From Hypomesus transpacificus (lineage: Eukaryota; Chordata; Actinopteri; Osmeriformes; Osmeridae), in the NCBI RefSeq assembly GCF_021917145.1, contig NC_061063.1, positions 3,447,971 through 3,511,970 on the forward strand: a DNA stretch of 64,000 nt, written 5' to 3'. The translations under genes were made by a program, and so were the position numbers. Under the pieces are notes generated by a model. It searched no databases and was not told the origin of the DNA. It saw nothing but the letters and a program-made list of their open reading frames with translations. Positions 1-11,950 of the stretch are shown in pieces. Each line of letters opens with the position of its first letter. Positions within the stretch are counted from its first letter, which is position 1.

Positions 1-366
1 AGTATAGAGAGAGCTGAGGAGTTGGAAGAGGGAGACAGAGCATTTTGTATGATTTTAATGTAAAGCAAATTTAAGTATTTAATGTTTAACCCTTGTGTTA
101 TCTTCAAGTCATTCTGACCCATCAGTCATTGTGACCCACTGTCGTAATGCGACAACATCGCGAAGGTTAAAATAAATGCTTTTTATTTGTTTTTGTATGG
201 GGTAAAGTCGCAACACAACAATGGTTTGTTGTGAACCTTCGTTTCATGTGACCCGAATGCAGCACAAGGGTTAAATACCATTTGTTTCAGTTTTTTATGT
301 GCCCCTCTGATTAAATACTGGCCCCCTCTTGGCCCCCCCAGTAAAATTTGTCTAGAACCGCCACTG
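1..366. mobile_element. Right end of a hAT-like DNA transposon, left end outside window
   Basis: The sequence at 352-366 reads TAGAACCGCCACTG, the reverse complement of CAGTGGCGGTTCTA. A terminus starting CAGTG followed by GGCGG is typical of hAT-family inverted repeats, which is established family knowledge. The matching left terminus is not in the window, so the element is cut by the window edge. A second, smaller TTAA-flanked element sits inside it at 90-270. No transposase reading frame is visible. The position lies downstream of the receptor stop codon, in or next to its 3' UTR on the minus strand. Confidence 0.5.
90..270. mobile_element. piggyBac-type MITE with TTAA target duplication
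   Basis: The 181-bp element begins CCCTTGTG and ends CACAAGGG, a perfect terminal inverted repeat. It is flanked on both sides by TTAA (86-89 and 271-274). TTAA duplication with termini starting CCC is the signature of piggyBac-related elements. It has no coding capacity, so it is a non-autonomous MITE. It interrupts an older hAT-like element. Kolobok elements also use TTAA, so the superfamily is an inference from the CCC terminus. Confidence 0.75.
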
Positions 367-485
367 CAGGCTACAATGAAAAATCTTTCGGATTATCAAA
401 GGTCCACAAAACTCTAAGGCAATGTGACATTCACAGTAGGGTAGTTTGGTGAGTTTCATAGTCCATAATCTGTATCTGGTAGTAT

Positions 486-3101
486 TTACCCTAGGTTCCC
501 ACTTGGATGGTCACCACTGGGGTTGTCAGACGATTCTGCTTCCGCACTGGGCCTGCCCCTCCTACCCGAGAGATAATCCATGGACCTTGGCGAGGCGTTG
601 TCATGTCGGCGGCCGCAGCAACACGCAACCACATCAGCCAGATCCGCCCGGAAGGAAGGCGTGTAGAAGCTGTAGATGACCGGGTCGCAGCACGTGTTGA
701 GGTTGCCGAAGACAAAGAGAATGTGGTGGACGTACTCCGGTATGTTCCGGAGAATGCGTGGTTGGAACCAATACCAAATCCCCAAGACATAGTAGGGTGT
801 CCAGCAGACCACGAAGGAGGCAACAATCACTATTGTCATCTTCAGGGTCTTCATGCGAGCCTTGGGGATCAAGTCTGTACCGCTTCGTCTTAGGCATGAT
901 TCACCACCTGGAGAGACACAAGAGGAGGTAGATGGTGATGTACAGTGTCTTTGAAAGAGTTTTTGCAAATGGCCACTGTACAATTATAGTTTCAGTAATT
1001 TCGACATGGTATTTGTTTGGTTTCTATTTGTTTTATATATTTTTTATCAGGAATAAACTTGTGGTTGGGATTATGCTGGCCACATTCAGAACTTTTGTAG
1101 CCTAGAATTTTTGAAGCCCAGAATTAACGTATTTGTGAATGTTAAGTTGTGAATGTGTCAAGGGTAAAAGTGTGTAAGACGGCACACACCTTTGCTCTTA
1201 AGCATCTGCCGATTGATCTCGATGAGGATGTGGGTGTAGCAGAAACTCATGACAAGCAGCGGGAAAACATAGAGTGTCACGAAATGGAACATGTTGTAGA
1301 CTGTCTCCTGCCAGCGGTGCTGGAAGCTTCCATGCGTCACACACTGAGTGAAGTCTACTCCCTCAGCTTTGATAGCCCTGAAGATGAACAGCTTGACATG
1401 GAGAAGAAAGAAGAGACAGGATCGCTCCGGTGTTAGAAACTGTTAGTTTCACAGAGACTCACACAGACCACACACCCTCTTTAAATCAGAAATCTGTAAC
1501 AACATTTGATTGTCACAAAAATAGTGTGCATTATGTACTGTACAAGAAACGCATACATTTGCTCCAACGCAATGCATTTCCTCCACCCACAAAGTTGATC
1601 TAAGTCATGTTGTGACATGTTGTGGCCTGATAGTTTGTTCTGCTACCCACGAGGGACATTGTAGGAAGACAGATGGTGGTGAGGACTTCAGACGTATCGA
1701 TCCCCACAATTCACCACCTACTTCTTTTTCCAGTCTGGCATCTCCCATCCCTTTTCCCCTCATACGATTTAGTAGTCTGCCTCGTGTCCTTCTCTGTCTT
1801 CCCACCCACGGCCCAAGTGGCCATGCATTTCTCTCCTTGTTTAGAAAATATACTTTAAAGTGGACCCTCTGGAAGCCAGCCATGTTGTATCTCCCTGTAC
1901 ATTAGGGGGATTGGATCTGAGATCAAATGCTTCTATCTTTAGCTCTCTAACCTTTTGGGATGCAATATTTAGGCAGTCAGCCATGAAGAGACTGAAAGGT
2001 ATTTTCTGTTAGTGTGGTTCAAAGGCCCCGCGACCTTGAACTCGAATCATCAGTGCATACTTTCAATAAGAAATGTACCTACAAGAGCATCAAAGCCATC
2101 TTTTCCTGTTGGATTTCTCCTCCGTCTGCTTCTTTCTGTACACTCTTCTGTAATAAACCCTTTTCCCTCCTTCTTTCTTTCTTTCTTTCTTTCTCTCTCC
2201 CTCTACTTTTTGTGGCATGTTCATTTCCCCTCCACATTTTGCTGAAGTGTACCTCTCAGCATGAGTTTGAGTGGATCTGTCAAACCAGCCTTTCTAAATC
2301 TGAGATGTCATTCAAGTCAAGTGAAATGACTGAGGAATGACAACTTTGAGAGCTCGTCTTTTCTCTAAATGCATTGGGCAGTTCGACAGTATACTCCTAT
2401 CAGCCTCTTTCACCTGCATGTGTTCTCACATCTAAGGCAGAGTGGGCCCAAGCAATCATGTGGCATGTGAAGAAGATCTGTGATCATCTGTGATTACTGA
2501 AATACTTGATCCCTTTCAAGACTACAGTAGCTGCTACGGAATGATAACCCAAACCCACCTGTGGTGAGGCTAGGAGGAAGCTGAGGACCCACGCCACCAG
2601 CAGCATCCTCTTGTTCCTGCGCCCAGAGTCGAGCGCATCCAGCGGGTGCAAGATGGCGTGATGGCGGTCCAGACTGACCACCACCAGTATAAAGGTAGCA
2701 GAGTGCATGGCAAACAGCTTGAGGAAACACATGAGCTTGCACATGATATCCCCGGCGTACCACTGCACGGTGATGTTCCAGATGGCGTCCAGGGGCATCA
2801 CCACAAAGGTCATCACCAGGTCGGCCGAGGCCAGGCTGCCAATCAGCGGCCGAAGGTGGGCCGCGAGACGGCGCCCTCTCCCGCAGGTGACGCTGATGAG
2901 CACGGAGAGGTTGCTGATGGCGGCGAAGACAAACAGCACCAGGGTGGCCGCGACCCTGAACTGGGCGGCGACCGTGAAGGTGGGGGCCTCCCAGTCCAGA
3001 GGAGGTGGGAGGGAGGAGGAATTACTAAAGGACGCCAAGAAGGTGTTGTTTTCTGGTGGGGGTGTTGGGTTCGCCCACAAAATAGACATATTTCCCTCCA
3101 T
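486..3101 (-). CDS. gnrhr2: Gonadotropin-releasing hormone receptor, type II-like, 3 coding exons, 388 aa
   Basis: G-protein-coupled receptor for GnRH peptides at the plasma membrane of pituitary and brain cells, coupling mainly to Gq and phospholipase C. Coding exons in transcript order are 3101-2559, 1391-1190 and 907-486, with GT-AG junctions and phases that close to 388 aa. Exon 1 encodes the N-terminus (N-glycosylation sites near N18, N27 and N109) and TM1-4. Exon 2 holds extracellular loop 2 and TM5; exon 3 holds TM6 (CWTPYY at 283-288), TM7 and a cytoplasmic tail of about 60 residues. Visible marks are Asp94 in TM2, DRH at 145-147 instead of DRY, PEY at 305-307 in loop 3, and DPVIY at 323-327. 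Asp in both TM2 and TM7 plus a C-tail is the non-mammalian arrangement. The ATG directly follows a good acceptor, so an upstream 5' UTR exon is expected. Human GNRHR2, GATAD2B and cathepsins S/K all map to 1q21, which favours type II orthology; the exact paralogue is uncertain. Confidence 0.95.
1392..2558 (-). other. Intron 1 of the GnRH receptor gene, with a TTTC microsatellite
   Basis: This 1,167-bp intron separates receptor coding exons 1 and 2. Its minus-strand donor is GTGGGT at 2558 and its acceptor is CAAG before 1391. A short TTTC-type repeat lies at 2171-2198. No other coding signal is visible on either strand; the small open frames here are too short and have no recognisable motif. 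Confidence 0.75.
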
Positions 3102-3289
3102 CCTGTGGAACAAAAGGTGTGGCAGGGACAACAGAAATGACAACACTAATCAGTGATGGAGAGCACTAATAGCAGGTTGAGTGTGATTTATGAGAGCTTG
3201 CAGGCAGGCAGGCACGCTGCGAAGTGGTTGGAAAACACTTCCACTCTGGAATGCAATATGTGGTCCATGATCGGCAGGTTCTTCCTGGT

Positions 3290-3800
3290 CAGCTGGAAAA
3301 ATCACCTTTAGCATCTCACCTCTAACTACAAGAGTTCCACAGGGATCTGTGCTACGACCAAATCCCAACTTTTTTTTATATTGGTGTATAATATTTTTTA
3401 TATTGTTAGTCATACATCTCTTCTTGAACGTCTTACTACAACTTAAAACAGACTCTGGACGGAGCTGTTCCTCATCCCTGCCAGATCCTTACCAGTACTA
3501 CAGCTCTCTATCACACTTGACGGCTACACAGTGGCAGCTTTTCATCTGCAAGAAACTTAGATGACATCCTAGATGACATCCTAGATGACAATCTGGGTTT
3601 CCAGAGGCACATTGGTGCCCACGTCTCTCGGTCCTTGTCAGTATATCCCATGCAACATCAGGAGGATTTTGTCTGTTTCTGTCTGAGGACTAGACTCTGC
3701 AGCGGGTCCAGGCCACAGCACTCCGTCATCTCAACTGATGTAAATCCCTTCTCGCAGTCCTATCAGCCTGTGCTATTCGTCGGTATAGAACACTTTTCTG
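3290..3800 (+). mobile_element. Degraded non-LTR retrotransposon (L2-like) reverse transcriptase fragment
   Basis: Codons at 3331-3360 spell RVPQGSVLRP, close to the RVPQGSVLGPLLF block of L2-clade reverse transcriptases. About 230 bases further on, frames with small shifts read LDDNLGF, a histidine-isoleucine pair, and a stretch resembling the region around the conserved SLDYCN block. Stops and frameshifts break the frame throughout, so it is a dead 5'-truncated copy. It lies just upstream of the receptor start, on the opposite strand. A 14-bp direct repeat (TAGATGACATCC) near 3558-3590 shows local slippage. Confidence 0.6.
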
Positions 3801-6560
3801 AGTGCTGAGATGAGAATTGACACCCAGTCGGTAGGGCAAACACGTGAGTTGTTTACACGTGCGTGACCCAGGAAACCTACGATACGTCATCCATTCTGTC
3901 ACTTTAAATATGAGACTTTTCACTCAGACTTAGGAGAGAACCACTAGGGTACATTTTGTCATTTAGAGTATGAGCCAGTGGGAATATTGGTTACATTGTT
4001 GTATTCCAGTGATGCCTGCATGTATTTATATGGTTCACATATTTTTCCACTGTAACTGCAGCTACAAAATTGCATAAAGTTCTCCTGTATGATTGTTTTT
4101 GGAGCACATATGAACAAATGGATTTCATTTACACAGTAAAAAACATTAACGGTAAAATACCAAACTTTAGTATTCTTGAAAGATAATGCATTTACCTGAC
4201 ATACATCTTTCTCAAAAACTGAGCTGGGTCCCTATGCAATTTGTAGTATTAATGTGCAGTTCATGGAAGCTGCATACAGCCTCAGTAGACTTGTGAATGC
4301 ACTATAAATGTTTAGTACCAAGGCATTTCAATGTGTAAATCAAAGCTGTTATTTGAACACAATTCATAGCCAGCCACAGTGTGCTAAGTATTGAGATGTA
4401 TACTGTATATATACCGTATGTAAGCAGATGGTCGAAGCTCCATGTCATGTGATCATTTGGCTACATGACACCACATGGTTACCGTGGTTTCTGTTGGCTT
4501 AGAGACAATGCAATGAATTCATGAGCGTTCACCGGATAAGGATGTCATTCACGTATCAACGACCATAGAGATTGATCCTGAAGTGATAACCTGTACTGTA
4601 AGGACTGACTGAAGACATTTGGTTGAAGTAAAGCTACATTGCCTTCATATAAATCACAAGAAGCAGAAAAAGCATAAGAGTATTGTGTGAAACAGTGCTG
4701 AAACACTGAAAACATTTATTTGATACTGAGTATGACGTCAATCAGCTAGTGATAAGAATATCCCTAAACTTGATACCCAAATGCAAAGTGCACATTTGTA
4801 CTGTTATTTGGCTATCTATTGGACATTTTGGAAACATTTGGATATTTTAGGATTTCAAGATAAAATACCCTGTGGGTTTTCTGCCACTAAAACAAGATTA
4901 ACAGATCCTTGAGAGTACTTTGAGCCAAATTAACCAATTTTCACGCATTGCCCATTTTATGAATGGGCAGCAGGGCTGCATTAGCTCCCCCGTCCATATT
5001 TCTTCTCTGTGCAGAAAGTACGGTTTACATGACAGGTGTCATGCGGACCTGGCTAATGTCTGGGTCTGTCAGATCCAGTCTTTCAGACATTTTGGATTTA
5101 AAGAAAAGGGTTGGGTTTCCCAGATTTGTTCAGAAGCTCTTAGCGTTAAGAGCTTCTTAACGAATCTGGGAAACCCGGCCAAGGATGGATTCGCCAAACT
5201 GCTACTATTCCACATGTGTATGTACTTCTAAGACCTTCACTGCAGGTAAACTGACTGACTCAATAGAGTGAAGGAGCTGTTCAGAATAATGAGCTTCTCA
5301 GCCACCTGCATGATTTCGCATGTGTCTGCCCCTGATCGACAGTAGCTGTGCAGCAACGAGGAATGTTCCAGCATGATCCAGGACATATCTCGCGCTGTGT
5401 CGGTGTCACTTCACCCCCATGTCTTGTTTCTTGTTTCCTGCACCTAAGCCTCAGAGCTGAAGCTCATCTGCAATCAGCTGCTGCCCTCCACCCTCTGAGA
5501 GCTCTCATTCAGTGCCTGCATGATGAAAAGAGCTCAGGGGATATATATGTTCTGTCCAATCTCCAGCACAGATAACAAGAATAGTTTTGAAGAATATATT
5601 GTAGACAAGATGCATTGTTCATTGTACATGACCTGTTATGGAAAGAGAAAATGTCTTTTTTTGGATTACCTTGGTGGACAGTAAATGTCTGACTTCAATT
5701 TCACTGAATCCAAATTTTAGTCGACAGAAATATCACCTATCTCTGTTTTTTAATGTGTCAATATCCTGATAAAAACACACAATAAATGTGTCACTTCTGT
5801 GGCTGGTGCTGTTCATTTGTAAGCTACTTGAAAGTATAACTATTATGTGCAGATATGAATCATCCATTGGCTCCTCCTCCATTCAAGCAACTATTGCTAT
5901 AATTAAGTCCTGATTCACTTTGAAAGTACTCCGTATTGCTTCAGATACCACACCTGTTTCAATCACATCCATCGTTTTTAAACAATACATTTGATGTTTT
6001 TTTAATACAATTTGTCATTTAATTGCACTCTGTATAGCAGAACTGAGGGAACTGTTTAGGCGCAGATACACTGTTTGTATTTTACAGTATTTTACAGTAT
6101 TTTACTGCTCAATCAAACACCACTTCGGTCAATAGCTGCAAATCAAATAGGTGCACATGTGGGATAGGATTCAGTTGAGGACATTTTCGTCTCCTCTTTC
6201 TGATTTTCATAATCATATGACGTTTCCTTTCGGAACGCCATCTCTGCTCCCCGAAGAAAACATTTTCCATGTATGGAAAGTTAATGTTACTATTCTATTC
6301 AAGATCGTGTTGTCTCAAACAGCATCTACTAAAGTTATCACCCTTCTTCATCCGTTTTAGTGTTTGGAATAGAAAATTACGAGTAAAAGATGAACCTTTT
6401 CTTTTGTACAGGTTCTAAGTATACATGTATTTAGGGTAAGAAGTTCATAGATTACTTTAGAAAAACATTGGTTGATCAACATAATTCCAGTGCCCACCAT
6501 ACCAACAAGTCATCTCCTTCATACTTAGAAATGTGATTATCAGATCAGTATTGGTGCAGT
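3801..6560. other. Gene-free flank upstream of the GnRH receptor
   Basis: No coding exon, RNA gene or CpG-rich promoter was recognised here. The only structured element is the fold-back repeat at 5113-5176. The sequence is AT-rich and the short open frames have no family resemblance. Because the receptor is on the minus strand, this is its 5' flank or a first intron. Confidence 0.6.
5113..5176. repeat. Fold-back (hairpin) repeat
   Basis: GGGTTTCCCAGATT at 5113-5126 is the exact reverse complement of AATCTGGGAAACCC at 5163-5176. Inside these arms, AGAAGCTCTTA (5132-5142) pairs with TAAGAGCTTCT (5147-5157), leaving a 4-base centre. The arms are interrupted by a 5-base mismatch on each side. 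Such near-palindromes with no coding capacity are usual for fold-back MITEs. The direct flanks give no clear target duplication. Confidence 0.7.
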
Positions 6561-6571
6561 GGTTTCCTTAC

Positions 6572-6660
6572 CTGGTGGAGGCTTTCGTTTCTGTAGAAAT
6601 GGGATCCAAATCCCCAAATGTGGGAAGAAAGGAATAAAATCCAAAAAGGATGCTTTTGTC
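6572..6660 (-). other. Candidate non-coding first exon of the GnRH receptor
   Basis: On the minus strand a strong donor, CCAG followed by GTAAGG, falls at 6572/6571. The coding exon opens with CCACAG immediately before its ATG, so a spliced leader must exist. This is the best-looking donor noticed upstream, but the exon start is not defined and no TATA box was seen. It is an inference from splice consensus alone. Confidence 0.25.
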
Positions 6661-9473
6661 CTTGCAGTTCGCACCGTTTAGAAACAGATTCGATGAGGTT
6701 TGAAGTTTAATTGGTTATTATTCTTGGTTGTAACACTCCACAACGCAAGGTAGCCGAGTCAAATCCTTACGTTCATCGCATCCATAAGAAGAAGCGCAGG
6801 TAGTTAAATAGTTCCAATCATTCCATCACTGCATGAGAGAACCTTTATGGAAAATATTCTTCGGAGAATTATCAGTTTACAAAAGTGATTAAAGGTTGTG
6901 GGCATCGTGTGGAACATCGACATGAAGAAGCAAAAACCTACCTGCCGGCAGGAACGGGGAGCTGTCCTAACACTTGGTGCTGACCGGTCACTTTCTATCT
7001 TCCATAATCCTAACTCCGACCCGGACTTGGGTGTTTTTTATGAAACATGAGGTTGATAATCACTTCATATTAAAAATGAGATCCAAGAATATGTTTATTC
7101 TAGATTTACATCATTATTCATGTTTATGATTTATATCATATCGCATATGGCCATCTGATTTTTTTTCTGAGATAGGCTATTTAATATGTATTCCGTCTTG
7201 TTTTCTTTCAACGGTTGCCCACATTGCTGTTCCGAAGTCCGCACTGCCAGCATCTTACACCAATGACACTTATGTATATGTGTGTGTGTGTTCCCAGTGT
7301 TGCCGTTTCCTGCACGCGTGCAAGCGTGTGTCAAGATATGTTTCTTTTTCTGACATCTCAGAATTTTTCTCACGGAAATGTCATGCATGAAAAAGAATCT
7401 CTTAATCCCTTAATAACGCCCTGCATGACTGTATTAAGAAATAGTATAAGAAGGAAGACATTCCAAATTAAGAACCTTGAGAGTATTTTACTGTTCAGCC
7501 GCCAAAGAAAGAGCACACAATTATATTCATTTGAAGACATTTGTGCCACAATATATAAAAGAAAACGTATATGTTCATGAAGTGGTTGTTACCTAAAAAA
7601 AATTGAGAGAAAGAGAGAAACAGGGATAAAAAGAAATAAATATTTTAGTCTCATTTGAATGACATTGATTTCTTTCATGTCATGTCTGCTCTTTGTAGGT
7701 CAGAAATGTTCTGAGGTGGAGTGATCATGAAACGTGGCCCTCACAAGCTGACCACTCACACTGATTGGTGAACTAGGATGTGGCTTGAACACAATAGGTT
7801 GATTACTGGTGAGAAATTAGGTCCACAGTAATAAGCCCAAAACCCTAGGATGAGGGGTTATCCCTGAAAATCTATAGTAAAGTGCATGGAATCAAAGCTT
7901 CTGTTATTTAATCGATGACTTATAAAATACAAAAACTGATCTAGTTAGCAGTTTAGGCAATTTGGTCTGAAACGTTTCCTTCACCCTGTCCATTTTGTCT
8001 TCAAACAAGACCATTAAATAATTCTCTGTGCTGGCCTACCAAAAAGTATCATTTATTTTCCTCAGTTTAATTTAATGATGCTTGTATGTGCTAATCTAAT
8101 TTAATTGATAACACTGATCCTTGTTTAAGATGTATATGTCCTTAATGTCTGCTCCCATGCCTAAATATACTTAGTGGATGAAATAGGAGTACATCAGAAG
8201 ACAATGCTGCCCCCTTCTGTGAATACTGCTTAAGTGCAACAAATATGGTGTGTGTAACCTTGCTTGCATTGCTTGCATTTTAGTAAACTTCATGGAGTAA
8301 AATCTTTTTCCTCGGCTGTGTAATTACTGTGACACTATTATAGTCATAGTGTGGTAACAATTTAAGATACTATGATTTCAGCAACAACACCAAAAATATG
8401 ATATCTATACATTCTACCTTCCATTGTGTTTATGTGTATACTCACACATACAGCACACTGTGTACGAATAATGTTTCACCTTCTGCCCATCAACACATTT
8501 CTTTAGTTTGTATGTCCAGGATAGGTCTGTGTGAAATTCCCTAAAGACAGGTTACGTAACAATCATAAACCCATAATGTGTGCGTACACTCTCTTGTTTA
8601 CATAACTTCAGCTTTGTGTGTTAGACTCCACATAGATCCATGCTGTGATTCCATGTCCTACAATGATAGTTTAATCCCAGATTTCAGGCTCAAAGACATG
8701 TTCAAACATTTGCATCTGAATGAAAGCAACAACATCAATGGACATTTCCTTTTCCGATCAAGGAACCAATTGAGGATGTTACAATGACAAAAAAATCTTA
8801 AACCAATTAACATATTCAGCCTTAACATTTTAGAGGGTAAGATGTGTGACAGATTGCTCAACTAGAGTGCTTACCTGACAGAGAAGGTTTCAATCTTGCT
8901 AAAAATCATAATTTACAAAGCAAACTCTGCTTGTGAGTTATAAACTCTTGTTGTTGTGTTCCACGTCTTGACATACCAAGATGGAGGGCACGGCAACGGA
9001 TACTACTGAATACAGATGAAATCATCTCAATGGAAACATCAGCAATAACCACAGGGAATTTATGTAGAGTGATGCAGTGTTGAAACATTGCCAACAGAGG
9101 GAGGTCTCCTGTCTCCTACAGCCTCATGTTTTAGAGTGCCAGAATACCTTATGTCTCATAGCACCAGAACCTGTAGTGCAAAATAAACAGCAAGGTTAGA
9201 CAATATGTGGCAAAGCATTTAGCACACAGTATATTGTACCAAAACTGTATTTTGTTTTTACTGCAAATGAATGCTGTAGGGACACAGAGTTTTAGGGGCT
9301 TTCGAGTCAGGACAATGAACTCCAGTTTTGATGCAAACTTTGTCAAATGTGGATATAAATGTTGCTGAAAGTACACAGTTCTGGAGTCTGTAATGGCTGT
9401 TTGGATGTGATTTATGTTTTTCACAGTCTTAGTGTGTGTCTATCGATTTGACTGTCTGTAACACCACTGGACT

Positions 9474-9475
<2 letters not shown>

Positions 9476-9509
<34 letters not shown>
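9476..9509. repeat. Poly(T) tract, 34 bases
   Basis: An uninterrupted run of 34 thymines. On the minus strand this is a poly(A) run and could be the tail of a retroposed copy, but the adjacent sequence shows no recognisable SINE or LINE, so it is called a simple homopolymer. Confidence 0.9.
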
Positions 9510-9512
<3 letters not shown>

Positions 9513-10373
9513 TCTGACAGTCTTAGCAAAGTGAATACTTTATCCTTATTTTCTAGTCTGGGTTTTTATTCAGGCGTTAAACCACATAATCTACTTAGAG
9601 TCAGTATTTAATGTGGCCCCATGTTGACACACCCATGGTAAGGGGGCAGGATTAACTATCACATTTAGGCAACAGTAATGAACTGTTTTTGGCAAAGACT
9701 GGACCAAGGCAGCTGAAACCAACATCCACCCTCACATAAATCTAATTTCTTTCTACCGTACTGTAGGTCAATAAGAGGCTAATGTCGGATTAGGGTAAAC
9801 ATCACATCCAATTGTGGTTTAAAAACATATCTAGGTGATAGTAAGATTAAGCAGTATAATTTGTATAGTGAGCATTTCGGTTACAGCTCCTTCAAATCCA
9901 GTCTCTTGAAGCTTTGAATAGGTGAAAAGTGATTCAACGTTAAAATATACTTTTCTGTAAAGTGATGGATGATCTGACAGAGGGACTATGTAACTGTCTG
10001 ATATGATGTAAGGTCAGTCTTTGCACACAGTGTTTATAATTAGGATTTTGAGATGTGACAGACCGGAGAATCTGTCAATAAAGAGCTTCAAAGAAAGGTT
10101 ATGCCATGCAAATTATATTCAAAAGTCCTAGGAGGGTCAATAAGACTTTCTGTGATACACATTGTTTTGCTAATTAATTTAAAGGAATATAATGTGTTGC
10201 TTAACAAACTACAATACAATACATCAGGTTGAGAATCACAGTATGTTGCTTGGATACACTCCATTAGCAGATCTGTGTCCGGTTACGGAGTTCAAGTACC
10301 CCTTTTACAAAACCTATAATCCCCAATGTCATGTGACTGAGAGCTTTGGCGCCAATAGATTACATTTCCTTTG

Positions 10374-10392
10374 ATATTGGGTCAGAAGGTCA
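10374..10392 (+). promoter_or_regulatory. RevDR2-like nuclear receptor site
   Basis: The sequence holds GGGTCA, two bases, then AGGTCA, preceded by an AT-rich ATATT. It matches the REV-ERB direct-repeat consensus (WAWNTRGGTCANTRGGTCA) at 17 of 19 positions by eye. It lies about 4.6 kb upstream of the presumed gatad2b promoter and 7.3 kb upstream of the receptor start codon. Function is not shown; this is a motif match only. Confidence 0.3.
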
Positions 10393-10818
10393 AATAGATG
10401 CCCTGTGTAAATCTGGTGTAACTTTCCACCCTAAGTGGAAACGCTAATATGACATGAATGAACTGGTGAACAGTTGAGTGGAGAAATACCTTTTGGTTTC
10501 TCTCAAACCTGCTTCTATGCTACACACCCAAATGACCAACCATTTGAGAAAATGTAGGATTAGCATGGACGTTGCATGTGAAACGGACCTTTAATCTATC
10601 TAATACATAAATCCTGTCAGCATTCCACACAGCGGAAAATCCCTGGTCACAGTACAGTATAGTAAGTCTCACAGCAGCTTCAAGGTAGAGGAAGAGAAGA
10701 GTTTATTTTGATGTAGGACATTTGTAACCTTTTTCTAAAGGTGCTGAATTTCTGAGATATTCACAAGACATGTGTACCTCTTTAGAATTGTTATTTAAGA
10801 ATGAAATTCAAACACATA

Positions 10819-10960
<142 letters not shown>

Positions 10961-11950
10961 AAAAGAGACAGAAAAAGAAAGGATATCTAAATGACACCAC
11001 TGGCTCAAGCAGGGTGCATTACTGAGGCGCAGAGATTAAATAATAAATGAGAGCATACATTATAGTGCAATATGTTCCCTCTACACGATTTACTGACATG
11101 ATGTGGTGTGTGTTATTAAACCTTGATGCCATGGTTATTAAGATGTTACCACGTGGTTTTGTGTTTTTCTGTGCTCCCTCATGCAGCTGATGTATCACTG
11201 CAGTACTGCACAATGCTGCGCCCATCCAGATACCTTCACTGTTTGGTGTTGATCCCATGCTCGGTGCCCATCTCCAGAGGAATGATTTAGGTCCGATGCC
11301 CTCAAAGGAACCCTCCTATTCTCACGCTTTTTGCTTGCAACAGGAGTTCCTTCCTCATCACAAAATACAGACAAAATCTGTGTCTGCTTGTTGTTCTGTG
11401 TCTCTTGGCATAGTTCTGTGTATTTCTGAATGTGAGCGTGTGTGTGTGTTTGTTTGTGTTTGTTTGTGTGTGTGAAAATGGGTGGAGTTAAAGGGTGAGG
11501 TATGATGAGAAACCACCACTCACGGGAGTATATTTTCTGCCTAGTAGTAGGAAGTTGTAGTTGTGACTTCCTGTCTTTGTGGGTTATTTTTGGATAGTGG
11601 AAGGAACAATTCAAATGCCTCTGATTATGTTTTGTCTTCGGTATTTGAAATTAGGATACAAAACATTTTCAATATTTCTGCTATTGAAGCTTTAGGATAG
11701 TAGTATGTAGGGATGGTTTTATTGTGGTTCTTTTCACAGAAGGAACAGTAATCTTTGTGAAACTAAATAATCTATATTTACTTAAGTGTATGCAGAGCCA
11801 CCATATTTAAACCGGAAAGTTCAAATTGCATCTACTGAGTGCAGCTATTCTTACTTAATGCGAGTAAGCAAGGCACACTATGTCGGACCAGAGAAAATGA
11901 AAATAATTTACATTGTCATATTGTTAACTGTAAATTCACTCCATTTTTTC
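10961..11950. other. Intergenic DNA without recognisable genes
   Basis: A GT/TTTG-rich stretch lies at 11438-11473. Otherwise I see nothing that resembles an exon, RNA gene or promoter. Confidence 0.55.

Larger units (their letters stand above)
6661..10800. other. Intergenic DNA without recognisable genes
   Basis: Between the receptor flank and the GA microsatellite there is AT-rich sequence with only short unrelated open frames. A run of 34 T lies at 9476-9509 and a direct-repeat nuclear-receptor-like site at 10374-10392. I see no exon, tRNA or CpG-rich promoter. Confidence 0.6.

Noticed and set aside
3150-3413. Minus-strand open frame of 87 codons next to the receptor start
   Set aside because: It is antisense to the reverse transcriptase relic and shows no family resemblance.
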